Assembly (NCBI GenBank): GCA_964247055.1
Contig: OZ176052.1
Coordinates: 7,254,001-7,318,000, forward strand
Length of the DNA stretch: 64,000 nt
Direction: 5' to 3'
Origin: Paragordius varius
Lineage: Eukaryota; Nematomorpha
Below are positions 36,393 to 49,020 of the stretch, piece after piece. The position numbers and the translations under genes were made by a program. The stretch's first letter is position 1; each line of letters opens with the position of its first letter. Under the pieces are notes generated by a model. It was not told where the DNA came from. It worked only from the letters and a program-made list of their open reading frames with translations, and did not search any database.

Positions 36393-39300
36393 TTAAACAT
36401 CAATGTTTGTTAAACTCGTTATTTTGGCACTAATATCCTTTATATCATCATCAGTTTCCATAGATTTGATAAAAACGGATAATGAATTTGAACCATCCGT
36501 ATAATGGGTATTGTTAATATCTTCATTATTATTGTAACATCGAGGTAAAGACGATTTTTGTGAAAGGTACGAAGGCGATTTATAGGCATTGTAATTGCCC
36601 AACACCGTTCCCCCATTCATAATAAACGAGGATTCATCACTGTTGGTATTATGATTGCTATTATTATAAAATAAGTTGGAACTCCCAGTACTAGTAAAAT
36701 GGCTATGGCTATTGGGATAATTTGAGTTGATATTTTTTAAATGGTATCCTCCTCCTCCTTCAGATTTTATTGCTTCTGTCATGGTAAATGCCTCCTTTTT
36801 TGAAGGTACGATTTTCGGATTTCTTTGTTGACTATCGATAACAGTATTATTATTGAATGGAATCCAAGGATTTTGGACTGAAAAGAGTACGGAAGACACG
36901 TTATATTTTGGGGTTAATCTGTTACACAAGACTGTCTCGGACCTCATACTATTGGAAGCTACACTATTTTTTGCTAAATTAACATCACGTTTGTTTCCAT
37001 ATAATCTGATGTCAGCATAACTGGGACTACTACCTTCCGGTTTATTAACAGTATTTACATTTTGTTTAACACACGAGTTATCATTCATCGTACCCTTTGG
37101 CGGCGCATCATCAGTTCCTGGGCTTAAACTTATATCATCCATCAGGGATGTGGGTTCCGTTCCACCACTTTTTAAATTGGACCGCGATACAGTGGGATTG
37201 TAACATTTTGATATGAGAGGTTGGCCATTCCTATGCACTTTTTTTCGCCAAGACACACCAATCACCGCAAGTAAGATCGTTATGGTCAAGATACACAAGC
37301 CCAAAAGAGCTGAAACGACAAAAAATAAGCGTTTATATTTACGGTAATGTTTCACATTTCGTATCCAACTAAAATGGTGACTATGTAACATTTTTCTTGG
37401 TTTTTGATTTCTTCCCCGAAAATCTGTCATTGTGAGCCAAAAGTTTGAACCTTCTGAATAATCATAATCCATGCATACAAAGGCTTGAACAGGGATACAA
37501 GTTATACACAAATTTATCAAATGAGGGGGCCCATAGCATTTCAGATCATTTAACATGTCCTAGTTATTTTATATTTAGTTAAACATAAATATATATATAA
37601 GCTTTATTCCCCACCCTAAGCAAATTATTATTGTGGTATAAATAATTTAAATGGTTAAAATCAATATTTTACCCTATCCTGTACAAAATTATGTTTTTGT
37701 TTTTCTTGGCCATATTCTTTTAACCAATCTCTTAACCATCGTATACTACAGTCACACATCCATAGGTTTTGTCTTAAATCAAGAATCTGTAAAAAATATA
37801 ATACAATAAAATGAAAAGCGTATGTATAACATTTTTTTATAAATAAAGAATAAATTTATTTTCTGGGATTAATTTGTTTGAAGCTCATTAGGCTTTCCCC
37901 AAATCGACACAGTTTGAGATAATGAATTTTTTTATTTAAACAATAAAAAATTGTTTGATTCGAGCTGAAACATTAGAACTTGATGAAGTCCCGTCAAATA
38001 AACCTTGTTGAATTTTAGTTTTAATTAAAATATTACCGATTCGGATATATTTTTGTTTCCAATAATAAGGAACCATTTTTTCCTAGACTGGCTCGTGCAA
38101 TCTTTTGCAAACGTTATATTAAAAATGATATTCAGAGAAAATGTATGCCGATAGACGATTAAAAATATAATGCTCCGGCAAAGAACGCACATTGGTAATA
38201 AATTTAGCAATCTCTATGTAAATTTTAATTAAAAACATTACCAAGGTAATTAGTATTTCGGCGACAATACAGTAGTAATTCAATGCAGTGAGAGGGATAT
38301 TAGTAAAAAAACGTAACATCAAAAGAATGGGAATATTAAATCTGAAAAAAAGTTTTCTAAAAGTTTTATATTTTAATATCGCACTAGCTTATAATATATG
38401 TTAAAATTATTCAATTAGTTTAAAGGTATAAGCGCAAAAACCAAAAAAACTCTATTAAACGGTGCAATGAGAATTAAATAACAAATCACTTAATTTTATA
38501 ACTTTTAATAAAATACAAAATTAAGAGTTTTCACAAAAAATTTAAACTTCTAAAATAAAATTTTTGTTGAAATAGCAAATTAAAAATTGTAAATCACAAA
38601 AATACTAGCTTCAAATCCACAAAAAGGGATTTTTTAAGTCGATCACATGAATAAGTAAAAAACAATTTAATAAATTTGTTATCTATCTTTAAAAACATAG
38701 TTGGTGCAAAGTTCGGTTTATCGTAAATGATTATAAAAAAATTTATTATATTATTTGGATATTGTATACCTGTAATTGATGCATATCTATACGATTAAAA
38801 ATTCCGTATTCCAAACTTAGTAAATGGTTGTATTGAAGGTATAATTGTTTGATTTTATATAAACCAGCAAAGGCATGTGCAGATATGTATGATATATTGT
38901 TATGGCTTAAATCGATCCATTCGATCCCCAAATTATGTTTGAAAGTCAGGGCAGATATTTCACCCAAATTATTGTGGGACATATCCAGAAGCTTTAAACT
39001 GGGAACTCCCTTAAAGGTATTGGAACCAATATATATTATGGAGTTGTGACTAAAATTTAATGCTTTAAGGCCCACCATGTTAACAAATGTTTCGTTATCA
39101 ATACTTGATATATGATTGTAAGAGGTGTTAATTGCTATAATAAATTATTAATTTATATTGATTAGTTAACAATAAACTATGTAATTTGACATTAATGCCG
39201 TCTTCACCACTGGTGTCTGAACAAGTTAAACTGCCAACAACTTTGTAAATAAATAATAAGGTCAGACACATCAGCGGTAGTGTATTATGAAAAAATATGT

Positions 39301-42300
39301 TTTTTAAAATTGGTTAAATCATAGAGCCTTTAAATACCTAGCTTCAAAATTTGACTTAAGTTGATTTAATTTTTCCAACAATCCATTTTCATTTAATAAT
39401 TTAACATATGTTGAGATGTTTTATCGCACAACCTCGGCTTTTTGTGTGTTTTATAGATAGCTTATTTAACAGGTATAAGTAATGAGTGAAGCTTATAAAT
39501 ATATAAATTAAATAAATAATTGTGTACCTTTATTAATGCCATATATAAATTAAAATATTGGTTCGAAACATAGAGCTTATGCTACAAACAGAAATTTACC
39601 ATTTCCGGCACTAAATTTTAATAAATCAAAAGTGCAAAGCCAAAAGCATTTACTAGATTTTGTTCCAGACTATTTTTCAGAAAAATATGATTGTAGCCAA
39701 GAGTCATTAATTACTACTGGATTGATTGTATTTTTTAGCGGACAGTGTAATATTTCACTGGTCATAATCTTACCTTATCAATTATATTGTTAATTCAATG
39801 GATTATTCATAAAGGGAATCAATCAAATACATACCTGTGATATAAAAGGAGTCAACAAATGTATTTTTTGAAAATCGGGTGATGCTATTATGAGACAAGT
39901 CAATGAGATCAATTCTTTTTTCTATAGAATTAAATGTCCCTGATAGAATAACACTGATTTTATTTTTGGATAAATCAAGAGATTTTAAATGATTCACATT
40001 TAGTGAATTTATGCATTTCATATCCGCATAAGTTAATTGTTTAATCAAATTTGAATCTAAATCCAGTTTCCTTAACTCTGTAAAGTTCTGAAACGTTTGA
40101 CAGAATGTGTGAAGGTTGAAAATTTTGTTACCAGTCAATATAAATCGTTTGAGTGGTAGTGTGTTGGATATGTTGTAAGAAGTATGATTGTATACTTTTG
40201 TCGCTATAGTCTCAATTTTGTTATAGGCCAGGTTTATAATCTCTAATGCCGGTAATAGCGGGATGCTATCATTTTTGATTTCATAAATTTCATTGTAGGA
40301 TAAATCTAGATACCAGAGGGCATCAAATCCCTGCAAAAATTTACTTGGAATAGTGGTTAGTAAATTTCCGTTGAGATATAATGTGCCTATCATTTGTTTA
40401 ATGGGTGCAGTTAATGCAGTAGCATCAATATTTTTGATAATATTGTTTGCTAGATTAAGTACCCAACAATTTTTGAGTGGCACCAAAGCTTGGGATGGAA
40501 TTTGTGATAATTGATTACCTTTTAGGTGTATGTATGTTAGGCTTTCTTCGGTTCCTAGTCACATATATTAATATAAAAAACTGGGTATAACCATAGACCT
40601 TTAGCCAAACTAAAATCTATTGGGGAAATACATGCAGTTACGAAAGCCTTTTATAAAAGATGGACTAAATTTGAACAGTTTTTTCAGGTTCAACCGAGAT
40701 AAAATTTTTGAAAATAAAAGTGTCATATTAGTTTATAATCTTTTGGCTAATATTATCCGAAATTAAGCCTTAGTATTTTACGTTATAGGTAAAAATAATT
40801 TTTAGATTAGAAATTTCGTGAAATATTTAATATTAATGATTCTTGTATTTAAACAGGTAGCCGTTTTTTTTTGGGGGGGGGATAGAAAACTAATTTTAGA
40901 AACGTATAGCCGGATTTCGAAATTCGACTATGAGGCTGTTTTAAGAACCCTAATTAAACGGTTTTGAAGCTGAAAATTTTTGAAGAAATAGAAGCATTCC
41001 ATTCCTTAAAATATACAACAATTCCTCTTTAGAAATAAATATTGGATCCAATAATCAAAATACCTTAATTTCACAAAAGATTCATTGTCAAACCATATAT
41101 ATATATATATATATATTATTAAGAATAAATTATAATTCAGAAACAATTTTTAAAATTATCATATGGTTTTTATGGTCAAATTAGCCGAATTTTTTTTTCT
41201 GACATAAGCAATAACAACAATTATTATCTTCTGATGTTGCAAAAAGGAGATTGATGCATCAATCGACGGTTTTAATGTTTTTTAAATTTTTTAGCATTAT
41301 CCGATGCGGAAAGACCTTACGTAAATATTCCTATCCATTTAAATATGATATTATTCCATAAACAAATTTATTACATTAATTGTACTTATGCGCCGCTTTG
41401 CAATGTTTATTTAAAATTTTATATTAAACATATTTTGCAGCCCGTTTATATATAATGTAATTTGGTTACCATTTGTTATTTATGATCAATATCAAAAATT
41501 TTAATATAAATTAATTTATAATAAACGCAAATATTAGGGAGTCTAAATTTTATTATAACCGATTTCTTACAATACGTACCTAAAGCAATTTTGTAGAAAA
41601 CTCGTGCTAGTTTATTCATACAATGGTATATTATTCATGTATGTACCGATTTGGTCAAGCTACTTTTAAATACGCCCGTATTTAGAGCCACCCCTCGAAA
41701 AAATTAGTGATTTTTAAAAAAATCATGCTCCCTAATAGTGCCTTTAAAGCAGCTTTCCGGCACGGCTCACATAGAGAACGTCAATATAAAATAGAATAAT
41801 ATTATAATCATTGCAATGAGGTTAGCAGTAATCCCTATTTTATACGGTTTAAACTTTATAAAAAGTTAATTTGTGGCTAAAAAACATATAGCAATCCCCC
41901 ATAAAAATTGCGATTCTATATATTATTCCATAGCGGCATTTTTCAACAGAAGATAAAAATAATAAAATCCGCCAAAAAATTATCAATGATGTTTGTACGG
42001 ATCAGTTTATAAAATTTAGATAAAATTAAAACCATTCAGATGGGTTATTCATTTTATCGCCACAATAAATTCTAAATTTAAGAATTTTTCCCATCGTTGT
42101 CAACTTGGTTATGGAATTAAATGATTATAAAAATTCAATTTTACCGGTACAAGGATAAATATTTGGCATGTGTTTTAATCTGCTTTACATTATTTGAACG
42201 TCAATTGTATCCATGTTTTCATTTTATTTATACGTTTACCGATATGTTAAATTTATATTTGGAAAACATCTAAAAATGCCTATTTGTATGATAAAAATAA

Positions 42301-43325
42301 ATTAAAAAAATTGTGTACAACTTTTGAAAAGATTATATAAATTAAATTTACCGTTGAACGCGTATGGCGCTATCGTTTTTAATTTGTTTTTTTCCAAATT
42401 TAGGGTTCGCAAATTTCTTAAATAAATGAAGGCATTATTAGGTAGATGATGGAGATTATTTTCACTGAGTATTAAATATTCTAATTGGACAAGGTGTGTA
42501 AACGTTTCTGGCGTAAGAAATGATAATAAGGTCCCTGGCATAAATAATGCCTTAAGGCTTATGAGTCCTCTGAAAGCGTTGGCATTAATAATTTTTATAG
42601 GGTTAAATCCTAAATTTAAACTGATTAAAGAACGGAGAGCTAGAAATGGATCACTCGGTCCCAGTATTTCAATGTGATTTCTTGCCAAATCTAATTTTTC
42701 CAACGTTCGTAAATGAGTGAATGAATTGACGGGTAAAATTTTTAACTGGTTGTTTTGCAATTGTAACTCTAGTAAGCTGTTTTCTAGACCAGCAAACGCC
42801 CATCCATCTATGTGTACAATTTCATTCGTTTCCAAATGCAATGTTTTTAGTTTTGTCAATGATGAAAACGCGAATGAACCGACCTGATTTATTCGGTTGT
42901 AGGAAAGATCCAAATCTCTGAGATTAGTTAGAGGAATAAGAGCCGTCTTGGGAACATCTAATAAATCATTGACCTTCAAATTTAACCATTCAAGTCCTTT
43001 GAGCCGTCTGAATGCATTTGTAGAAACATTCTTTAACTTGATATTAATCAGTGATAAACTCTTGAGATTACTAAAGGATTTGAATACATTATCCGAAATA
43101 TATCCTGTATCGCTTGAAGTTAATTCAAAGTTGGTTATTGTACCAAGCTGCATATTGGCACTCTCCGAAAGTGTTTTTGTAATTTGTTCAATCGAATGTG
43201 CTTCACAACTTACATCGTATAGAAGGGATAACTTTTTAGCATCCGTTACATGTAAATCGTTTGGTGTACATTTACATTGGGTCATATTAATTAAAGTATC
43301 ACAAACGGATCCAACATTCTTCTTG
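36393..43325 (-). CDS. Leucine-rich-repeat single-pass membrane protein (5 exons found, N-terminus missing, at least 1112 aa)
   Basis: Exons in transcript order: 43325-42352, 40554-39835, 39134-38770, 37786-37673, 37559-36393; phases agree at every junction. The first exon found opens with a Cys cluster like an LRR N-terminal cap (VCDTLINMTQCKCTPND). About twenty LRRs of the LxxLxLxxNxL type follow across three exons. Then comes a C-terminal cap (NLWMCDCSIRWLRDWL, continuing into LKCYGPPHL and two more Cys-containing steps). A transmembrane helix (about 37328-37248, RLFFVVSALLGLC onward) ends in the stop-transfer sequence SWRKK. A 280-residue cytoplasmic tail rich in Ser and Asn contains no known domain. 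Topology suggests an extracellular adhesion or receptor protein; the uninterrupted LRR run recalls chaoptin-like proteins, but those are usually lipid-anchored. The signal-peptide exon lies upstream and was not found. Convergent with MAP7, 762 bp away. Confidence 0.88.
41094..41116. repeat. (TA)n microsatellite
   Basis: About 11 TA units in the first intron found of the LRR gene. Confidence 0.85.
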
Positions 43326-45991
43326 CTATTTTAATTAAAATAATTAGATATTTTAAAACAATGGTATAAAACGATTGCTTGCTTCAAAATATTCGGTTTG
43401 TAAATATTTATAAAATTATGGTTTTATACGAAAAATAGTTTTCAAGAGGCTTTAAGTTATATTATCGTATCCTTATTTAGAGTACATTGTATCAAGAAAC
43501 TAGTTATGAAAATATATGTATGACATACATAATAAACCATTGGGCAGTTGTTAACTTAATTTTACATATTAATTGTTTTTAAATTTGATTTTAGAAAAAT
43601 TATTTACTTTAGCAATTGAGAATTTTCGGGATAAATAATTTGGAATAAAGCACACAGGTAAAAAATTATCATGATATAATATAATTTTGGAAACGAGATT
43701 TTATAATAAATCAGTAGATAATTATGAATTTTGGTAGCAGAAAATATATTATTGGATTGTTTGGCCTTATATTTTATTAACTTACCTACATAGCTGATTA
43801 GAAGAAAATAACCATTAAATTAATTTATTATTATTATTGTAATTGTGGACATATATTCCCGTTATTAAATATATATATTACCATAATTGGTTTATTTTGC
43901 AACATTAAAATTATTACTAAGAGAAATAATTATGTTTTAGCGATGGTTGGTTATTATATCAATAAGAAGCGGATTTTTCATTTGCAGATAGAAAGCATAA
44001 GAATGATGATGTTGATAAGTTATAAGGAAAGGAATGATAATAAGAAGTCCATCATATAGAATGTTTTGGATCAAAAATTGGTTTTAAAACATTTCCATTT
44101 CAATTTCTATAGCATTAATGGTTTACACCTTTGACTATAGATTTATTTATATAAATTTATCCAGAAATGTAGTGATAAAGTATTCAATAAAATTGTTTTT
44201 TTGGAAGAAAAATGCAAAAATGTTATAATAACCATAATAATCACCATCCATGTCCTTTAGAAGTATTGGAAAAGCCAGGAAAAAATTTTTTTTGCTAAGA
44301 TCTTTAGAAATCATTATTTTAAAACGAAAAATTAAAGCAAATTTTTTTAGCTTCTTTTTACTGTGTCGTTGTCGTGGAAAATAATGCCCCCTTAGGAATT
44401 AAGTTGTATACGCATTTATAAATAAATGAACACTTCATTTAACAACCAACCAGTAGATACTTAAGTTCTCTTACCACAATCTCATCTGAATTTAACATTT
44501 GTTAAGTTATGTTATGTAAATATTTAGCGTAATAAAATGGCTTATTTATTACATATATATGTACCAATAATAAATCAAACTGACATACATACAGTCAATT
44601 GGAATCTAACATTTTTTTCAATCGATATATTTGCTGTGAATTCTGAAAGGATTTTTATGTTTCCCTGTTAAATTAATTTTTTATTAACCTTTAATTTAAC
44701 AGTTTCGCATATTCTATTGAGAGAATAAAATATAAGGCCACAAGTTTTAAATCTGATTCTGCTTTTTACAGTAGGAGGTGTATTGTTGGGTAAATGAATA
44801 AAGGATAATTTTTGTCTATATTAATCAAATAAATCACCTATCATATTTGCTTTATTATTTTACTTAAAATAATGATACATTTTTTTGCCAAAACTGTTTT
44901 TAATCAGTAGACCCTTAAAAAGCTTTTTTGTTTAATAAGAATATGATTATTGATTTTACAGTGTTATAATTAAGAAGCCGAAAAATTTCTAAGTTAAATA
45001 ATAATTAATGTGTTATTATCAAATGATATTTATAATTAAAATTTTAGAGAATATGTTAAACCCATATAGATTACAGATCAATTAAACTTCAATCACCACC
45101 TAAGATTTGAAATCACATACATTTCAGATAATATTTTCGGATTCCATTTACTCTCAAACGTTTCAAATTTACTCTAAAAAATATATGTTTTTTGCTAAAA
45201 ATTAAGAGCAATTTAGGCTAATTTTTATTTTTCTGTATTTTATTGTGGAGACTTTCTCATTTTTTAAAATATTGAAATTGATTATGCTCTATAAGTGCGA
45301 TAAGATTAGTGGAACTAAAAGTTAATTTACTAAATTAAGTATAAGATTGGAATAAATAAATTTTTAACACTTAGTTATTACTAAAAAAATGTGACAAAAT
45401 TACACTAACTTACGATAACATTAAATATAAATTAAATTTTGTCTCTATTGCAGACACAACGTGTGATAACTATAATATATCAAAATGTTAATTTAAAATA
45501 ACTTTGATCATTTATATGTTAACTTTTATAACTAATATTAAACTTTATTTTATCTTTTTTGCTGATCTTTTATTGCAGAAAGACTAAGTTTGAACATACA
45601 TACGTATGTGCTATATTGTCAAGATGAGAAGCCTTAATTGGCTTGAAAAAATAAAATGAGATATCTAGTAGAGGATGTCAAATCAAATTTAAAATAATAC
45701 AATCACAAAATTAGACTCTGATAATCAAACACTTTTTTCATGACATAAACGTGTTAGCTAAATTTCAGCATAAGAATGCAATTACATTGATGTTAATATG
45801 GTATATTTACATCCATATTGAATAATAAAAACACTTGGAGTTTGATTTTTGGACATATTGATATAAAATATCGAATTTGTAAATTAATTAGTTAACATAT
45901 ATTTTAAAAAATTAAGCTTTAGTTTTGTATAAATGATTTACTAACAAAAATCAAAAGATTAAGAAAAACAATTAATTATAGGCATCTCGTC

Positions 45992-45993
<2 letters not shown>

Positions 45994-46026
<33 letters not shown>
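45994..46026. repeat. (TA)n microsatellite
   Basis: About 16 AT units; it produces the IYIYIYIY run of the overlapping spurious frame. Confidence 0.9.
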
Positions 46027-46030
<4 letters not shown>

Positions 46031-47329
46031 AAAATTTAAATGAATAATGTGTAAATATTCAATATAATCACCACACAGGATTTTATTATTGATTTGCTTG
46101 TATATTCGTATTCTTAAGTCTAAGCCAAAGATATTTATATATAAATTTGTTAAATCAACCATAAATTTGCTATTAATTGCAACTTGTATTTTATGTCTTT
46201 TTTATGTGTCCCCCTCTCATTTTAATCCTTCAAAACAACTAGCTAATATTTTGATAAATTATAAAGCCATACAATTTCTTTTGATGCAATTCAGACAGTT
46301 TAGTCAAATTTTGTTTGTAAACTTAGCTAATATAGAAAAGGAATTTCCTCTCAACTTTATGATAATTTTTTTCCAATGTAAATTTAATTTAAATATATAT
46401 TGAAATTGGAACATAAAAAATTATTCAACAATTATTTAAAATAATGATGAACTTAAAAGTTTTACATGTGTTCTTATTTTTAAAAAACCCATTATTTCGG
46501 GACATCTTCCAAACCTAATTTGGTCTCTGGAGACATATATGTATACTTTATATGTTATCATAATAATGGACCATCTGTCGATTATTATATATTTATATTT
46601 ATAAATCTATAGCATAAAATAATAAGAGCTAAAAAAATCAAAATTATATGCATAAATATTCCTTGCAAAGAAACGTGAATATATGGTGTAATTTTGGAAA
46701 AATGTATATTTGTTTTTGATAGTTTCATTTCAAACATTTTAAAAGTTTAAGGAGGATTCCAAACATATAAAATATTTGTGCTTAGGTTATAAATTTATGT
46801 AAAGATGATTATAGAACCGTACTATAAACCGTTAGTCGAATCGACAAACTCGCTCCGCTGCCGTCGGTGGCTCTCCAAACATTTTAATTATTATCCTTAA
46901 TTAAACTTCTTATAATAAACAGTATATTAACAAAATATTAATCCAGCTTATTTTAAAAATCTTAAATTTGTCGCTAACTTTGAGGGAACATAAGGTAGTA
47001 GATAATTTTGTTGACCGAAGTTTTTGCAAAAATTTAACATGTCAAAATTGAACATAACCCAGCCCTTTTTGAATCAGCTGTTTAACACATTTTGGTTTTT
47101 TAGCAATTAATCCCATAGATGCTTTTGATCTTTCCAAATTTTAAAAATCCACTCTACCTTTTAACTATTATATAAAGTACCTACCGACCCTGAAATTTAA
47201 GAAACTAGTAAAAAACTTGTCATAACTACTGCCTATCCATTAAAAATTTTGATCCTTTCAATATTCTTTATAAACTAATTTTTTACTTTTTTGGTAAAAA
47301 TCTTGTAATTTTGTATTCTAATCAAAATA

Positions 47330-48350
47330 TTCATCGGCTTCTACATGTTTTCGCTTCCTCGTGTAATATGTGAATGCCGTGACAAAAAACTGATTCTTTT
47401 GCGGAAAACCATTTGCACCAAGCCATTATCCCACGTCTTAATTATCGAAGTGAGGTTCTGCTAAAGTGGTTCCCATTGATGCGAAGTTGTATCATTCAAA
47501 TGACGCTAGGTCAGAAAAGTTCAGCAGATGCGAACTCATTATAAGCGTCTTTGACTGTTCTGCAGTGTGAGACGGGAAATCGTCAAGTAGCGAAACCACT
47601 TTGCCCATGTCTTCTGGCCAATTCCGATCGTTTTTCTATTAATGCAAGGTTTGAAATAATGATTTGTTGGCGATAGCACAATGGTTTCAGTTCATGGTTC
47701 ACAATACTGCTCTCATCTCACCAGGCACAGAACATGGTATTCTCGCCAAAGCAATTTAACCTTGGTGTTAGTGGACCGGCTTGGCAAGGTGAAAGCCATT
47801 TTTTCTGCTTAGTATTTATTTAATAAAGCTACTTTGCAACACCTGTCACATTTCAATGGAAAAATTATTTCCTTATATGATGTTTAAGTAGAATTTCACA
47901 AGTTATTTTGAGATTTTTGATTTGAGATTAATCAAAAGGGGCACATTACCGGGTTTATTAGTCTTTCCACTTATCGTAGACGTTTACTAAATGTTTTTTG
48001 TGATATATTTAATGATTTTTCCAATGGCCGTCGAGTGTATGTTGAATCATCTCAATCGATAACTTTTACACTTTATTGTCTTCGCACTAAGTGGTCTCAC
48101 TCCCAATCCCCCTTTTTAAATTTTTGAAATCATGCTCATGTGTTAATATGTTCCACACATGTTTCTGCCAGCAAACGATAATTTTCAACAGCACTATACT
48201 TCTGCTGCTGCAAGTTTATTTTTCAGACTCAAAATTAGGCATGATTACCGAATGATACAAACACTATTTTTTGGACTCAACTTGTGTCTATTTATCGCTT
48301 AATGTTATATAAATAAAATGGGGTCTGTATAAAATTAACGTAAACCGGTA
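47330..48350 (-). pseudogene. Decayed mariner transposase, copy 1
   Basis: On the minus strand the translation resembles mariner transposases in collinear pieces: near 48185 an AAE-YRLLAET stretch as in the N-terminal AAESHRML block; near 47740-47690 MFCAW then DESSIVNHELKP and YRQQ, matching the MLCVWWDQ...YYELLKP...YxQQL block; and near 47640-47600 RSELARRHGQ, matching the RPEYAKRHGK block before the LHDNAxxH motif. Several stops and frame changes interrupt it, so no active protein can be made. The remaining region is about 1 kb of an expected 1.3 kb. Terminal repeats were not clearly resolved. Confidence 0.75.
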
Positions 48351-48959
48351 ATGACTGACTGCACCTTATATTATATATATATATGTATATTGTGTAAATA
48401 TAGCCATAATTTTACTAGTTTCTTTTTAAAAAATTAGCATAACATCCCTAGAAGTGATTGAAACCCTCGAATCGTAACAGGTTTTGGAAAAAAAATAATT
48501 TATAAAAGCTCAAAATTTTACGATATCTTTTGAATTTATACAGTAACATTTTAAACAACCGCTTCTATTTAAAAGCAATTTTCGGAATAATTTTTGATTT
48601 TTAAATTTGGAGTTATTGTAATATTGCCGTTTACATTAGGTAAAAGCTAGCAAACTAGTGATCACCTGTTTAAATCTTTAAACACCTCTTTTTCAGTTGA
48701 TTGAACCTATTTAAATAATTTACTTTACTAAAACGATTAAGAGGTATACCTGAATATGACAAAACCGCTGCATATGCACGTCAAAATTTGGATAGAAATT
48801 GTTGGCATATATATTTTGTGATAATAGTGATCTGAAAATTAAATTATATGAAGTTTGCACCACCAATAGTGTAATAAATATATAAAGTTTATGAATGAAA
48901 ATATTTATTAAATAAATTTATCACTTGTACACATTAGATTAATTGTGTTTTCATATGTT

Positions 48960-48973
48960 ATTTATTTATTAAC
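48960..48973 (-). terminator. Candidate NIM1 polyadenylation signals
   Basis: Overlapping AATAAA hexamers on the minus strand about 50-60 bp past the NIM1 stop. Support is positional only. Confidence 0.35.
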
Positions 48974-49020
48974 AAAGGTTATCACAAAAAAATCCCGAAT
49001 AATTTTCCCTTTCCCTTATA

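Larger units (their letters stand above)
43326..49020. other. Region between the LRR exon and the 3' end of NIM1
   Basis: Should contain the LRR gene's 5' exon and promoter, which I could not locate. It holds a TA microsatellite (45994-46026), a small CpG-containing patch (46818-46873) and a dead mariner (about 47330-48350). Other open frames are AT-driven and lack family signals. Confidence 0.55.

Noticed and set aside
44213-44299. Short plus-strand frame with NNHNNHH as an exon
   Set aside because: Only 28 codons with no splice context or neighbour in phase; background composition can explain it.
46089-46403. 104-residue hydrophobic open frame on the plus strand
   Set aside because: Composition follows the AT-rich background, it overlaps the edge of a TA microsatellite region and shows no splice structure or motif.
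46818-46873. tRNA gene in the CpG-containing patch
   Set aside because: GTCGATTCGAC resembles a T-arm only loosely; no acceptor stem or anticodon arm can be drawn around it.
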